Source of the DNA: Neurospora tetrasperma FGSC 2508
Taxonomy: Eukaryota > Ascomycota > Sordariomycetes > Sordariales > Sordariaceae
Direction: 5' to 3'
NCBI RefSeq assembly: GCF_000213175.1
Contig: NW_009799099.1
Span: 5,582,179-5,646,178 of the forward strand
DNA: 64,000 nt
Shown here: piece by piece, positions 55,320 to 64,000 of the stretch
Layout: every line of letters begins with the position of its first letter
Numbering within the stretch: the first letter of the stretch is position 1
Notes under the pieces: model-generated
Told to the model about the DNA's origin: nothing
Database searches by the model: none
What the model saw: only the letters and a program-made list of their open reading frames with translations
Position numbers and translations under genes: made by a program

Positions 55320-58217
55320 GGCTGCGGAACGGCCCGGGGGCCTTCGAATGATCGATAGAGGTACCTGGGAGTTGAGGCAGTCTGGGAAAGGGTCTGGTGG
55401 CAGTTTGTCGAGGTTGGCGTCGACGAATTGAAGGCGCACGGGATGAGACTCTGCTACGGCTTTGGTCTGGTTTGGTGCTTAAGAGCATCGTCGCGGAAGC
55501 CCACGAAATGGCGACATCAACATCGTACCGTGACGCGAATTATATGGAAATCCGTTGGATAGCCCGGTCTGGGTGGTAGCAGAGGAACTCGGTAGCAACT
55601 CGGGATAGTCAAGTTGGTGTTGACAGCTGCGGATGATCTGCGTCATCAACATGTCGATCAATCCCGTAGATTCAAGCGTTGTTAATCCTACGCTATGGAT
55701 GTTGGAAATGGAAAAAGCGTGTCTGCGGATGGCGCCATTATGGGCGAATACCTACTGCTCTGCGGCTGTGCCGTGGTAGACGGGCTGGGCATATGTTATT
55801 GATACAGGCAAGGTCAGCATGTAAATATCAAGTATGCATCCATCCACTAGACACGGTAGCCAATCTCAATAGGTGCCGGCATATTTGGAGGGTGAGGGCA
55901 CCTGAATCTGATAGGCGGGCCTCTTGTCGATATTCCGGTTGGACGTGCCTATTATGGGGCGGTTATTACATAGAATCAGACAGATGAACGAAATACGGTC
56001 CTCAAACAGATGGTTTTGTTGAAGGCCGTCGGTCAGGCAGTTGTGCTTGGATGCTGCAGGTGGTTGAGAGCGATGGCCGGCAATAGGACGGACTGGAGCC
56101 TCGTGCGATTCAGACGATGCAGACTGGAACTAGAAACAAATTGGACTAGTCAAAGCTCCACCACGTACTACTAGCCAAGACGAGAACAACGATGGTATAA
56201 GTGTCATGGAAAACAAGTGGAAAGTTTAGATGTTGTGATACTTGGTGATGTTTCGAACGGTGAACGTCGTGGTTCGAGAGGGGGCGCAGTCGGCTGGGCT
56301 TTCTCGGCTTCGTCATGGAAGCCAGGTCTTGACAATTTTCATCAGCCTCCGTCTTCCAAAAAACCGGATGGATTCCTTACAAAGTCTAAAGCTTCTTCCA
56401 AGCTATGAGTTCAAGGGTCGTTCTTTCGGAAAACGTCAGTTTTGGCGACGAGTCCAGACAAACTCAAAGCGCCGGGGAAACGCACGGCAGTTCGATGCAC
56501 ACGTCGATCACGATCATCGTTGCAGGTTCTAGTAGTACCTACACACCACCTGTTGCAGATTCATCATACTTGTCATGTGCATTGATCGTTTTATCGTCTA
56601 CGCGGCTCAAAGACGACAAAAAGGCGTCTATATACCTCTCCATTTCATCTGAGGTGTGCCACACATTCAATTTCATCCGACCTACATCGCCAAAGGCAAC
56701 CACAGCATAGAGACATCCTCGTGCGTTATCGAGAGCAAACACAGGACATCCGTACGAATACACACTCAGAGAAAGGAGAAATATCACTTCCCTTCGTTGA
56801 GCCTAGGGGTACATAGCACTTCTTCATCACAAGGAAGAAACAAAAAAAAAGGGCACGGAATCACAGAGAACATGCAGTAGACAAATAGATTCACATCTAG
56901 AGCTCCCTGTAGGTATCTATCCGTCGGCTCAAAAGAGAGCCACATGCATTTTCTTCTCCATATCCTGCCACAGCTTGTGCTGGCTTCGTACGTGTACTCA
57001 GCGGCGCTTGGAATCGAACCAGACAGAACAACCACGAATTTAGTACCGGAGCGGACACAGAGGAGCTCCTTCATGTGGGCGCCGACACCGACGTGCCACA
57101 GATTGGCCCGCACCACCGGCTATAGGAGTCCAAGATGGACGCAGATGGTCCTGATATACCAAGTACACCGGCCTCGCAAGAAACCTAGAAGACACCGATG
57201 TGACCGTCATTGTCGAACTCGATGAGCTTGGTCTCCTGGATGGAGTGGATACGGAGCTGGCGTTAGCCTGCTGAAATACGCGGTCGCAGAACTAAAAGGG
57301 AGGGTAATAGTAGGAGATCAATGTCGGTAGGTGAGCTAGGGCGCTGGTGTCGAGAGTCGGCATAGAGGGGCAATGAAGTACTAGGAGTGATCTATGATCC
57401 TCATGAACTGACAGCACATTCACTGGGTACCTCTGGCCATGGTTGGAGGAGATGTGGTTATTTGTGAGTGGGTGAAGAGCTGAGAGTGGGCTGAAGTAGA
57501 GAGCAACATGGTTGGAGGAGATTGGTTAATTCCATCGTTGACAGCAGAGATCAAGGGCGTCTCTGGGAAAAACTTTGTCTGCTGTTACAAGGCAGGCACC
57601 ATCAGCGCTGAAGGCACGGTCTCAAGCCCAGCTTTGGTGCTTCTTGCTTGCTCTCGGGAAGGGAACGGATACCTACGAAGCTGACCCCAGACGACAAAGA
57701 TCAAAGGGTGTCTCTGGAGGTCTGATGTGAAAGAGGTGAGCAGTGATGGTTGCCTGTAGAGAAAAGGAAGGAACAGAGTGGAAGGCAGAGTCCAGTCTCA
57801 ACGTCCTTGGGGTTGCGCATGACGGGGCGCGAGGTGACCTCAGGTCAGGATCCATCTCGCACATAACAGAGGCGAGGTCGGCGATGACCTTCATACCGGA
57901 AACAAGGGCATCCCAACCCTCGAGATCGAAACGCTTGTCGCTCGAGGCTGTAATCGAGTACGGAAAATAAGTCAGACTGACCACGAACTGAGCGGCCTGC
58001 TGGATAGGCACCTAAAAACCAAGCTGTCGGCTGTGGCGTGCTGTCGTGTTCTTTGAGATGAATCTTGTTGATGATGCCTGCCATGGGGTGCAAGGACAGA
58101 CTCTTCGAGGAGGTTATTGATGGTAGAGGTAGTAGTGAAGTTGAAGGTCGAGGACCGGCGGCTGCAACAAGCGGAAGCCACACGGGTGGAGGAAAAACCC
58201 AGCAATGATCGGGTAGG
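55320..58217. other. Intergenic region with decayed gene-like pieces
   Basis: Minus-strand pieces that read like conserved protein but do not join: 56735-56539 (FGDVGRMKLNVWHTSDEMERYID, resembling the C-terminus of a PLP-dependent aminotransferase), 57260-57192 (IHSIQETKLIEFDNDGHIGVF and stop, after a CTAACGCCAG acceptor), 58010-57840 (VPIQQAAQFVVSLTYF and WDALVSGMKVIADLASVM), and 58105-58030 (MAGIINKIHLKEHD, after a C-rich leader-like sequence). I recognise none of the last three. Confidence 0.35.
57840..58105 (-). pseudogene. Decayed gene fragment, family unknown
   Basis: An ATG with a leader-like CT/AC-rich upstream sequence opens MAGIINKIHLKEHDSTPQ, and within 80 bases a different frame begins that reads DKRFDLEGWDALVSGM and DLASVMCEMDPDL. 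No GT lies between the ATG and the frame change that could serve as a donor, so splicing cannot repair the break. Further down, another frame gives PVMRNPKDVETG. I read this as a host gene copy broken by at least two shifts. Confidence 0.35.
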
Positions 58218-58376
58218 TCAACGAGATACATGTGTTGCCCTGATTAGTCCATCTCCGCTATTAAATCCTCGTCTCAAGCTTTCTGTGTCCGTGGGCTGTG
58301 CCCCCCGACCCTCGAAAAGGAAGCTAACCGAAGCCAACGTCTTGCCCTGGCGCTCGCAGAACGCCGTTTTGAGCCA
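58218..58376 (-). pseudogene. Fragment of a SUMO gene
   Basis: Reads LKTAFCERQGKTLASVSFLF, then EGRGAQPTDTESL and, more diverged, GDGLIRATH before a stop. This matches the core of fungal SUMO (beta-grasp fold, region around KLMTAFCERQGK...FLFEGQRVQPTDTP). The N-terminal part is not seen and the C-terminal Gly-Gly is absent. SUMO as such is an essential small modifier; this copy cannot be functional as read. It lies 136 bases downstream of the carrier fragment on the same strand. Confidence 0.6.
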
Positions 58377-58511
58377 GGCGCGGAGGCAAAGAGAGCTGAC
58401 CAGCTTATGGGATACTGTCTAGGAGGAGCACGGCTGGGGCCCTACGGTTCCGTTTAGAATTGCTCGGGGCGGTTGAGCTGCTGCTTGTGGAGGAGGCAGC
58501 TTGTGCCTAGA

Positions 58512-58610
58512 TTGTTTCTTGCTGAAGCCACCATGAACAAAGTCGTTGAAAGTCAGCTTGATGGCATTCCTAGGCAGGGCAACACTGACAGCCTGGAGTA
58601 GAGCATCCGA
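58512..58610 (-). pseudogene. Fragment of a mitochondrial aspartate/glutamate carrier
   Basis: Reads SDALLQAVSVALPRNAIKL then TFNDFVHGGFSKK. This aligns with the segment after the first carrier-repeat signature in Agc1/citrin-type carriers (LLPQL.GVAPEKAIKLTVNDFV). The segment that should come just before it in the protein, SIDCFRKVIRDEGFRGL, is at 29948-29883 in this window. No start or family context is present around it. Confidence 0.55.
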
Positions 58611-59299
58611 ATGGAGAACTGTATGTGTGCGCTCTGTGCGATGCTTTTGCCTCCGCTGGGTTTCTATTCGTTTGTCGCACGGGGAATGCGTACTGGTGAA
58701 AGTGACGCCTCAAGCCAGCGGACTGATGGCGTCCAAATCGGGATGCTGCCTCGCCCACAGTCGTAGATGTAGATGTACTTCTTCATCGCCCTCCACCAAC
58801 GCCCCTCCTCCAGAGGACATCACCTATTCTCCTCAGGAGTGTCGTCCTTCTCTTCGCTATCGAGCATGCCCGATGTGGCCGGTAGCCCCTGACCATGACC
58901 ATGACCGCACCCAGCCAGTATTCCGGTGAAGGACTTCCGTCAGCTTCCGGAAAGGAGTGAGCGTCATTGACTGGAAGCAGAGGACACCACGCGGCGTCGT
59001 GGTTGCTACCTAGAGGTACCTCTAGAGGTACCTTTAGGATGAAGGGTGGAAGTGGACGATCATCCTGTGAGGATTGGGCTTGCAAGGGTTTTGGGTTGTA
59101 ACGTGCGGGAAGAGACTAGATGCTGAGTACGGAATCTGAGCAGGCTACGAGCCTTATTGATGTCTACCTCTAAGTAACAAGTGGAAGTCAGCACATGTTC
59201 CATTTGTTGATACTGAGGTCAAGTTTTTTCGGACATTGCCGGCGCGTTATGAAAGTCGAAAAACATGAATCGTTTGCTCACCTTTGTCTCCTCTGGGCT
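58611..59299. other. Intergenic region
   Basis: No gene is supported. The longest frame (58546-58929, plus) is antisense to the carrier fragment and not protein-like. Two overlapping palindromes (CTAGAGGTACCTCTAGAGGTACC) lie at 59009-59035. Confidence 0.45.
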
Positions 59300-59787
59300 T
59301 CAATGCAGGCCCGAGAAGGAATGGGGACGGAAATTTCCCATGCCGCCCATGATCTGGAGAGAAGTGTTCGACGGTCTCACGAGAGGACTCTGACTTGGAG
59401 TTGAAGGTGAGACGAGGTTGAACCAGTAAGGTACTAACATGAACCTCTTGTCAAAAAAATAAGCAGAGCGGTGGAGAGAAGACACAGGTACTAGAGTCAC
59501 CGAGACGATTAGCGGCGGTGCCAACCACCAAAATGACTGCTATTATAGCTGCTCCGACCACCACCAGACAAGTGTAGGTAGAGGTACTTACTCGGTAGAT
59601 CCGACAAAACCACACTGGCGACAGTGGCGAGACCCATAGGGACAGAAACAAGACTCGACAACATCCCTCGCCTTGGGAACCTGACGACAGCGTGGCCTTC
59701 CACTTGGAAAAGGGAAACGAACTCGACAACGTGCCACCCGACACTCTGAACCTCGACCTCGACCTCGAACCCCCGACCACTTCCCAT
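59300..59787 (-). CDS. Small two-exon orphan protein
   Basis: Exons 59787-59592 and 59490-59300, about 128 residues from MGSGRGFEVEVEVQSV. The intron has a GTAAGT donor that runs into a palindrome copy (GTAAGTACCTCTACC), a CGCTAATC branch and a GACTCTAG acceptor. Exon 2 gives IPVSSLHRSAYFFDKRFMLV and a C-terminus ending HSFSGLH. Two other frames are open over exon 1 (one ending DTCVFSPPLCLFF after splicing), so the frame choice rests on composition. No family recognised. Confidence 0.4.
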
Positions 59788-60635
59788 CTGGTCGAAAGGG
59801 GACTGGAGACGCCGTTGACAATACCAGCCTCGGATTGACCTTGGGGAAGTGACGGCGAGGTGACGGAAAAGAACGGAATGGATGAGACATGGATTCGGAG
59901 TACCAGACAATACCAGACAGTGCAGTGCAGTGGTGGGGACTGGAAGAAATAGATGGGAGGAGAGGGAGAGGAAGGTGCGGACGAGACATGAATTAGGTAC
60001 AGATGTAGGTACCTCTCTTGATTGGTATCAATCTGACGGGAATTTCCTGGGAGCTGTGTTGGGTCCAGCCTGTGTTCGTTGCGATCTCTCAATCACCTTT
60101 CTACCCCTCAATCCTCGTGCCGCTTTTCAGTTCTGAACGATAAAGGCACACGCGCGTACAAACGGGTTTCTGTTGGATAACGAACAAACAACAAAGCCAG
60201 TGCACAGAAACTGGTCACCCCGTGCTTCCCACCTCACATTGACTTCTTCACATCAGATCAAAGTCCACCTCCCAACTTTGGGACAAAGTAGTGGAAACTA
60301 CCTAGGTAAGCGACGGCATTCAAGAATATAATGGAAGCGAAACTTGTATCAATGCTTAAAAATGCTTAGAAAAGAGGTATTATTACCAAAATGTCTATCC
60401 AGAAAAGTGTCTATCTATGTGATGATGATGATGCAAATAAATGCCCTAAAAAGCAAATGCTCCTTTTCCATCCTACCCCTCCAAATCTACCTGACCTGTA
60501 AGCATGGCAATCATACCGACCAGACATGCCATTTCTATAAACGTCATCCTCCCTCCCAAATTCGTACATCCGTACATCATTAACTACCGTGGGTATCTTC
60601 CTTCTCCTTGCCAACCACACACCGTGCAACGAGCC
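59788..60635. other. Intergenic region, 3' flank of the drug pump gene
   Basis: Contains the upstream part of the small two-exon unit and AT-rich sequence near 60330-60450. No further gene is seen. Confidence 0.45.
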
Positions 60636-63600
60636 TTACTCAGCCTTCTTACTCGTCTTCGTCCTCAACTTCATCAACGCATAAACCATCGCATAACTGC
60701 TCGCCACAAACACACACACAATCCCCGCATCTCTCCACCCATACCCATAACTCTTCAAGTTGATCGTCTGCAAGTAATCGCTACCCGACGTATACTGACA
60801 AACCCTGCACCCCTCGGTCGCGCTCGGGTTAATCAAGTTCGTCGCCCGTCCCATGCCCATCATGTACCCCTCCAAGTACTCGGCGCACGTCGTGCCATTG
60901 GGCGGGTTGAACACGGCAAACTCCTGGTCACGGCACTCAATCTTCTTGTCCCAGAGGTTAAACACCAGCATGGAACCCATGAGGTAGTTGAACGGGTTGA
61001 GGTAGTAAATCCAGTAGCGCCAGAAGACTTGAATCTGCTGGTATGGCACGAGGACACCGCAGAAGGAGACGAGGATACCGATGACCAGGGGGTTAGCGAG
61101 CGTGGCGAAGATGGCGTTGGGCGCGTAGGCGGCAATGAACTGGCCGATGCCCGTGTAGACGAACTCGTACATGAGCATGACGAAGAAGGTGCCGCCGGCG
61201 CGGGACGAGGCGTGCGGGGCGCCCGTGGTGTAGTACCAGCAGGCAAAGTAGAGGACGGCGCAGACGCACAGGTAGGGGATCTCGGACACGACGAGGCCCG
61301 TGACGAAGGCGATCCAGCTGTACATTTTGGATTTCTTCTCGCGGGCTTCGAAAATGTTGCGGCGCTCAATGAAGAGAGGCTGCAGCTGGGCGATGACACC
61401 GGGAGCGACAAAGATGAAGTTGAAGATGGTGAACAGGCGCATCTGGAGGTCCGAGACGCTGTCGCCGATCATCCAGAAGGAAAAGCCGTTGAAGAGGGCC
61501 GAGCCAATGTGCAAAGCGAGCTTGTTGTTGATGTAGTCGGTGTTGCGGAAGAGCGAGATGTTGTTGCGGGTAGAGACGATCTTGAGCTGTTCCAACAGCG
61601 GCATGGCGAATTCGTGTCCGTCGTCGAGCGTGCCGGGCGGCTTGGAGGCGGCGTCGTCGATGATGCGGTCGAGTTCCTCCGTCATGGCCTGGTGCTCGGG
61701 CGACTCGAGCCAGACTTGGTTCCAGTCCTTGCCCTTGGAGAGGGAGCCGGAGACGACGTCGATCATGTGCTCGGCCGGGTTGGTCTCCTCGGGGCAGGCG
61801 GCGCCGTACTTGGCAAAGTAGTCCTTGACAGTCTGGGCGTTGTCACCAATCTCGCCAAAGTAAACGGTCTTGCCGCCCTTGGCCAGAAGCAAGAGAGTGT
61901 CGAACTGGGCAAAGAGCTGCTGGGAAGGCTGGTGGATGGTGACGAGAACGGCCTGGCCAACATCGGCGAGCTTGCGGAGGAAACGGACCGTGTTGTAGGC
62001 AGACTGACCATCGAGACCAGAGGTGGGCTCGTCCAAGAAGATGAGAATGCTGGGCTTGGCAACCAACTCAACACCAATGGTGACGCGCTTGCGCTGTTCG
62101 ACAGAGAGACCAGCACCAACGCGACCAATGAGGGTATCGGCGAGATCGTGAAGCTCCAAGAGATCAATGATGGTGTCGACGTACTTGAGCTTCTCCTCAC
62201 GGGGAATCTCACGAGGCTGACGAAGAAGGGCAGAGAACTCGAGGGCCTCACGGACAGTGGAGAAGGGCTCGTGAACATCAAGCTGCTCGCAGTAACCGGC
62301 GGAACGTTGGAAGGAGACAGGAAGAGGACGGCCGTCGACGAGAATGGAACCCTTGATGGTACCGTCAGTCTTACGCTGGGCCAAAACATCGAGAAGAGTG
62401 GTCTTTCCGGCACCCGAAGAGCCCATCAAGGCTCCCAGCATGCCAGGCTTAACCCAACCATGGACATTGTCCAAGAGAACGCGGTCACCAGAAGGAGTCT
62501 TGACGGTGTAGGTGAGGTTCTTCCAGGTAAAGACCGACGTGTTGCGAACCAACTCCTTGTCAGAGTCCTTGGCCTCGCCAGCGCTGGCCTCCTTGTCGTA
62601 GACAGTCTCCTCGCCGCTGCTGGTAGCACCGGCCTTCTCCTCATCGTTGTTCTGGATGGCCTTGACGATCTTGGCCTTCTCACGAGGGATGAGCAGGGAA
62701 GGACCGCCTTCGGAAAGAGGACGCCACTTGCTAGTCGCAAAGATGGTGATGCCGACAAAGAGGACCCACCAAGCCCAGATGATACCAAAGTTCCTCCAGA
62801 CGTGAGAGTGGCTGTAAGAAAGAGATTTGAGATAATTGTCACCATAGACAATGTTTTCACCCTGGATGGCACCACCGACACCAGCGCAAGACTGATGGTC
62901 GAGATCAGCGTAGCCAGGGCCGTTGGGGACCAGATTGACGCCGACGCAGGGAATGATCCTGTCGTGGAACTCGTTGGACAAGAGAGCATCGAATGAGTAG
63001 GCCATGGGGTTGATCCAGTAGATCCAGCCGAACCAAGGGTGCATCTTGGGCTTCTGAATCATGTAACCATTGTACATGATGAGAGCGGAAATCATGAAAC
63101 CGGAAACCTTGGAGGCGGCATCGAAGGTCCTGAATGCAGCACCGATGGCTCGGAAGAAGGCCGTCATGCACATGGTAGCAGCGATGAGAATGACCCAGTA
63201 GGTAAACCAAGCACCGGCGTCCATGGACAGGGCAACCATGAAGTACAAGACAATAGACCAGACAGTAACCTGCAGGATGATGACGGGGATATCGGCAGCA
63301 ACCTGGGCAATGCAGAAGGCGGCAGGGTGGAAGAAACCCATACCCTTTTGCTTGAGCAGAACGGGACGACCAGAGAAAGAATCCGTGACTTCGGACATGG
63401 ACATCAGACTGTTGTGGAGAAGGGAGAAGAAGAGGGCACCCGACTTGACGAAGAGACCAGCAGAGTTATCAGGGGCGTTGTAGAAGAGGGAACCGGCGAT
63501 GAGGGCCTGGGCCAAGGTAGAGCCCTGCTTGATGAGGAAGGTTGGCTTGTCGCCGAGGACAATCTGATACTGGCGAGCGATACAGGCCTTGACCTGCTGG

Positions 63601-64000
63601 AAGAAGCTGACGGTGTAAGGGCTGTCCTTTGCGAGATGCTTGTCCTTCTCAACAGCGACACCTTCCTCAAACAACTTGGTCTTCTCCCTGGCCTCCTCGG
63701 TGGTGGGATAGTTGTACTCGGCGGTCATGCGAGGGTAGATGTCGGATTTTTGGTAGGCTTCCCTGAGTTGGTCGGCGTTGCGAGGGAAGGTCTTTTCAAA
63801 ACCAGAGCGAACCACTCTCTCGGTGGGAACAGTGATACCGGTAAGGTAGTCGGCAACGTTGGCACCCTCCTGGCACTCGAAGCCGAGGGCCTCCATAAAG
63901 GGGCGGGCCTCCTTCATGGGACCGTAGTAGACCTCCTTGCCGTAATCGAGAACGAGGACCTTGTCGAAGAGATCGTAGATACCGTTACTAGCCTGGTAGA
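60636..64000 (-). CDS. PDR-type (ABCG full-size) drug-efflux ABC transporter, 3' part
   Basis: Plasma-membrane pump related to yeast Pdr5 and Candida Cdr proteins, which export azoles and other hydrophobic drugs. The frame is open to the end of the window, so the N-terminal half-domain (NBD1) lies mostly outside. The first residues seen, [20 protein letters not shown] and [10 protein letters not shown], are the end of NBD1. TMD1 follows (about 63600-62750). NBD2 has Walker [13 protein letters not shown] near 62420, signature [12 protein letters not shown] near 62095 and Walker [15 protein letters not shown] near 62040. TMD2 has the extracellular Cys-containing loop [16 protein letters not shown] and ends with [20 protein letters not shown]. 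No intron in this 3.3 kb. It resembles the CDR4 group of Neurospora from memory, but I do not assign a symbol. Confidence 0.95.
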   Translation of the reverse strand, partial: YQASNGIYDLFDKVLVLDYGKEVYYGPMKEARPFMEALGFECQEGANVADYLTGITVPTERVVRSGFEKTFPRNADQLREAYQKSDIYPRMTAEYNYPTTEEAREKTKLFEEGVAVEKDKHLAKDSPYTVSFFQQVKACIARQYQIVLGDKPTFLIKQGSTLAQALIAGSLFYNAPDNSAGLFVKSGALFFSLLHNSLMSMSEVTDSFSGRPVLLKQKGMGFFHPAAFCIAQVAADIPVIILQVTVWSIVLYFMVALSMDAGAWFTYWVILIAATMCMTAFFRAIGAAFRTFDAASKVSGFMISALIMYNGYMIQKPKMHPWFGWIYWINPMAYSFDALLSNEFHDRIIPCVGVNLVPNGPGYADLDHQSCAGVGGAIQGENIVYGDNYLKSLSYSHSHVWRNFGIIWAWWVLFVGITIFATSKWRPLSEGGPSLLIPREKAKIVKAIQNNDEEKAGATSSGEETVYDKEASAGEAKDSDKELVRNTSVFTWKNLTYTVKTPSGDRVLLDNVHGWVKPGMLGALMGSSGAGKTTLLDVLAQRKTDGTIKGSILVDGRPLPVSFQRSAGYCEQLDVHEPFSTVREALEFSALLRQPREIPREEKLKYVDTIIDLLELHDLADTLIGRVGAGLSVEQRKRVTIGVELVAKPSILIFLDEPTSGLDGQSAYNTVRFLRKLADVGQAVLVTIHQPSQQLFAQFDTLLLLAKGGKTVYFGEIGDNAQTVKDYFAKYGAACPEETNPAEHMIDVVSGSLSKGKDWNQVWLESPEHQAMTEELDRIIDDAASKPPGTLDDGHEFAMPLLEQLKIVSTRNNISLFRNTDYINNKLALHIGSALFNGFSFWMIGDSVSDLQMRLFTIFNFIFVAPGVIAQLQPLFIERRNIFEAREKKSKMYSWIAFVTGLVVSEIPYLCVCAVLYFACWYYTTGAPHASSRAGGTFFVMLMYEFVYTGIGQFIAAYAPNAIFATLANPLVIGILVSFCGVLVPYQQIQVFWRYWIYYLNPFNYLMGSMLVFNLWDKKIECRDQEFAVFNPPNGTTCAEYLEGYMMGMGRATNLINPSATEGCRVCQYTSGSDYLQTINLKSYGYGWRDAGIVCVFVASSYAMVYALMKLRTKTSKKAE

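Noticed and set aside
56995-57030. tRNA-like TTCGATT box on the minus strand
   Set aside because: The flanking stem does not pair and no D or anticodon arm follows.
60504-62996. 830-codon plus-strand ORF
   Set aside because: Antisense of the PDR transporter frame; a known effect of strong third-position codon bias.
1-64000. RIP-mutated transposon relics or other mobile elements
   Set aside because: No AT-rich, TA-dense block, no reverse transcriptase or transposase motif, and no long terminal repeats seen by eye.

Overview
The window looks like nuclear DNA of a filamentous ascomycete in Sordariaceae, most likely Neurospora or a close relative. The introns are short (about 48-90 bases) with GTAAGT/GTATGT/GTGAGT donors and CTRAY-type branch sites. 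Genes are intron-poor and intergenic spaces are long. The INO80, Arb1 and PDR-type ABC proteins read like their Neurospora counterparts. All splice models and family names here come from reading the sequence and from memory of the families; no search was run. I see no AT-rich tract of the kind heavy RIP (repeat-induced point mutation) leaves, no intact transposon, no tRNA or rRNA and no CRISPR array.

Layout: 0.8-7.5 kb (minus) holds INO80, with four exons. 12.9-14.9 kb (plus) holds the ribosome-biogenesis ABCF protein Arb1. 16-21 kb (minus) is a tight run of three transcription-unit candidates: a large orphan protein joined across a 48-base intron, a small orphan gene ending 12 bases upstream of it, and a promethin-like membrane protein. 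23.5-24.6 kb (plus) is a four-helix membrane protein. 26.6-28.0 kb (minus) is a lipid-droplet-associated hydrolase. 28-33 kb is mostly non-coding, with short spliced ORFs. 34-35.3 kb (plus) is a paralogue of the large orphan protein. 37.3 and 40.6 kb (plus) carry two further orphan genes. 47.9-49.8 kb (minus) is a GT25-type glycosyltransferase, 53.5-55.3 kb (minus) a Dal5/Tna1-type MFS permease, and 60.6-64 kb (minus) a PDR-type drug-efflux pump that runs off the window.

The firm genes are ordinary housekeeping or metabolic genes with no shared pathway. The one functional echo is two proteins predicted for lipid droplets, 5-6 kb apart.

The unusual part is between the genes. From about 28 kb on, the spacers hold (1) decayed pieces of unrelated host genes. 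These include three pieces of a mitochondrial aspartate/glutamate carrier at 29.9, 35.8 and 58.55 kb, and a SUMO piece at 58.3 kb, all on the minus strand. They also hold (2) more than thirty copies of a short palindrome, TAGAGGTACCTCTA, some inside reading frames and two fused to 5' splice sites, and (3) several local tandem duplications (about 44, 148 and 180-190 bp, plus an AGGTTC-type minisatellite). Separately, the orphan family at 16-20 kb has an intron that also encodes a peptide, SLRGGGLN, repeated upstream with only synonymous changes.
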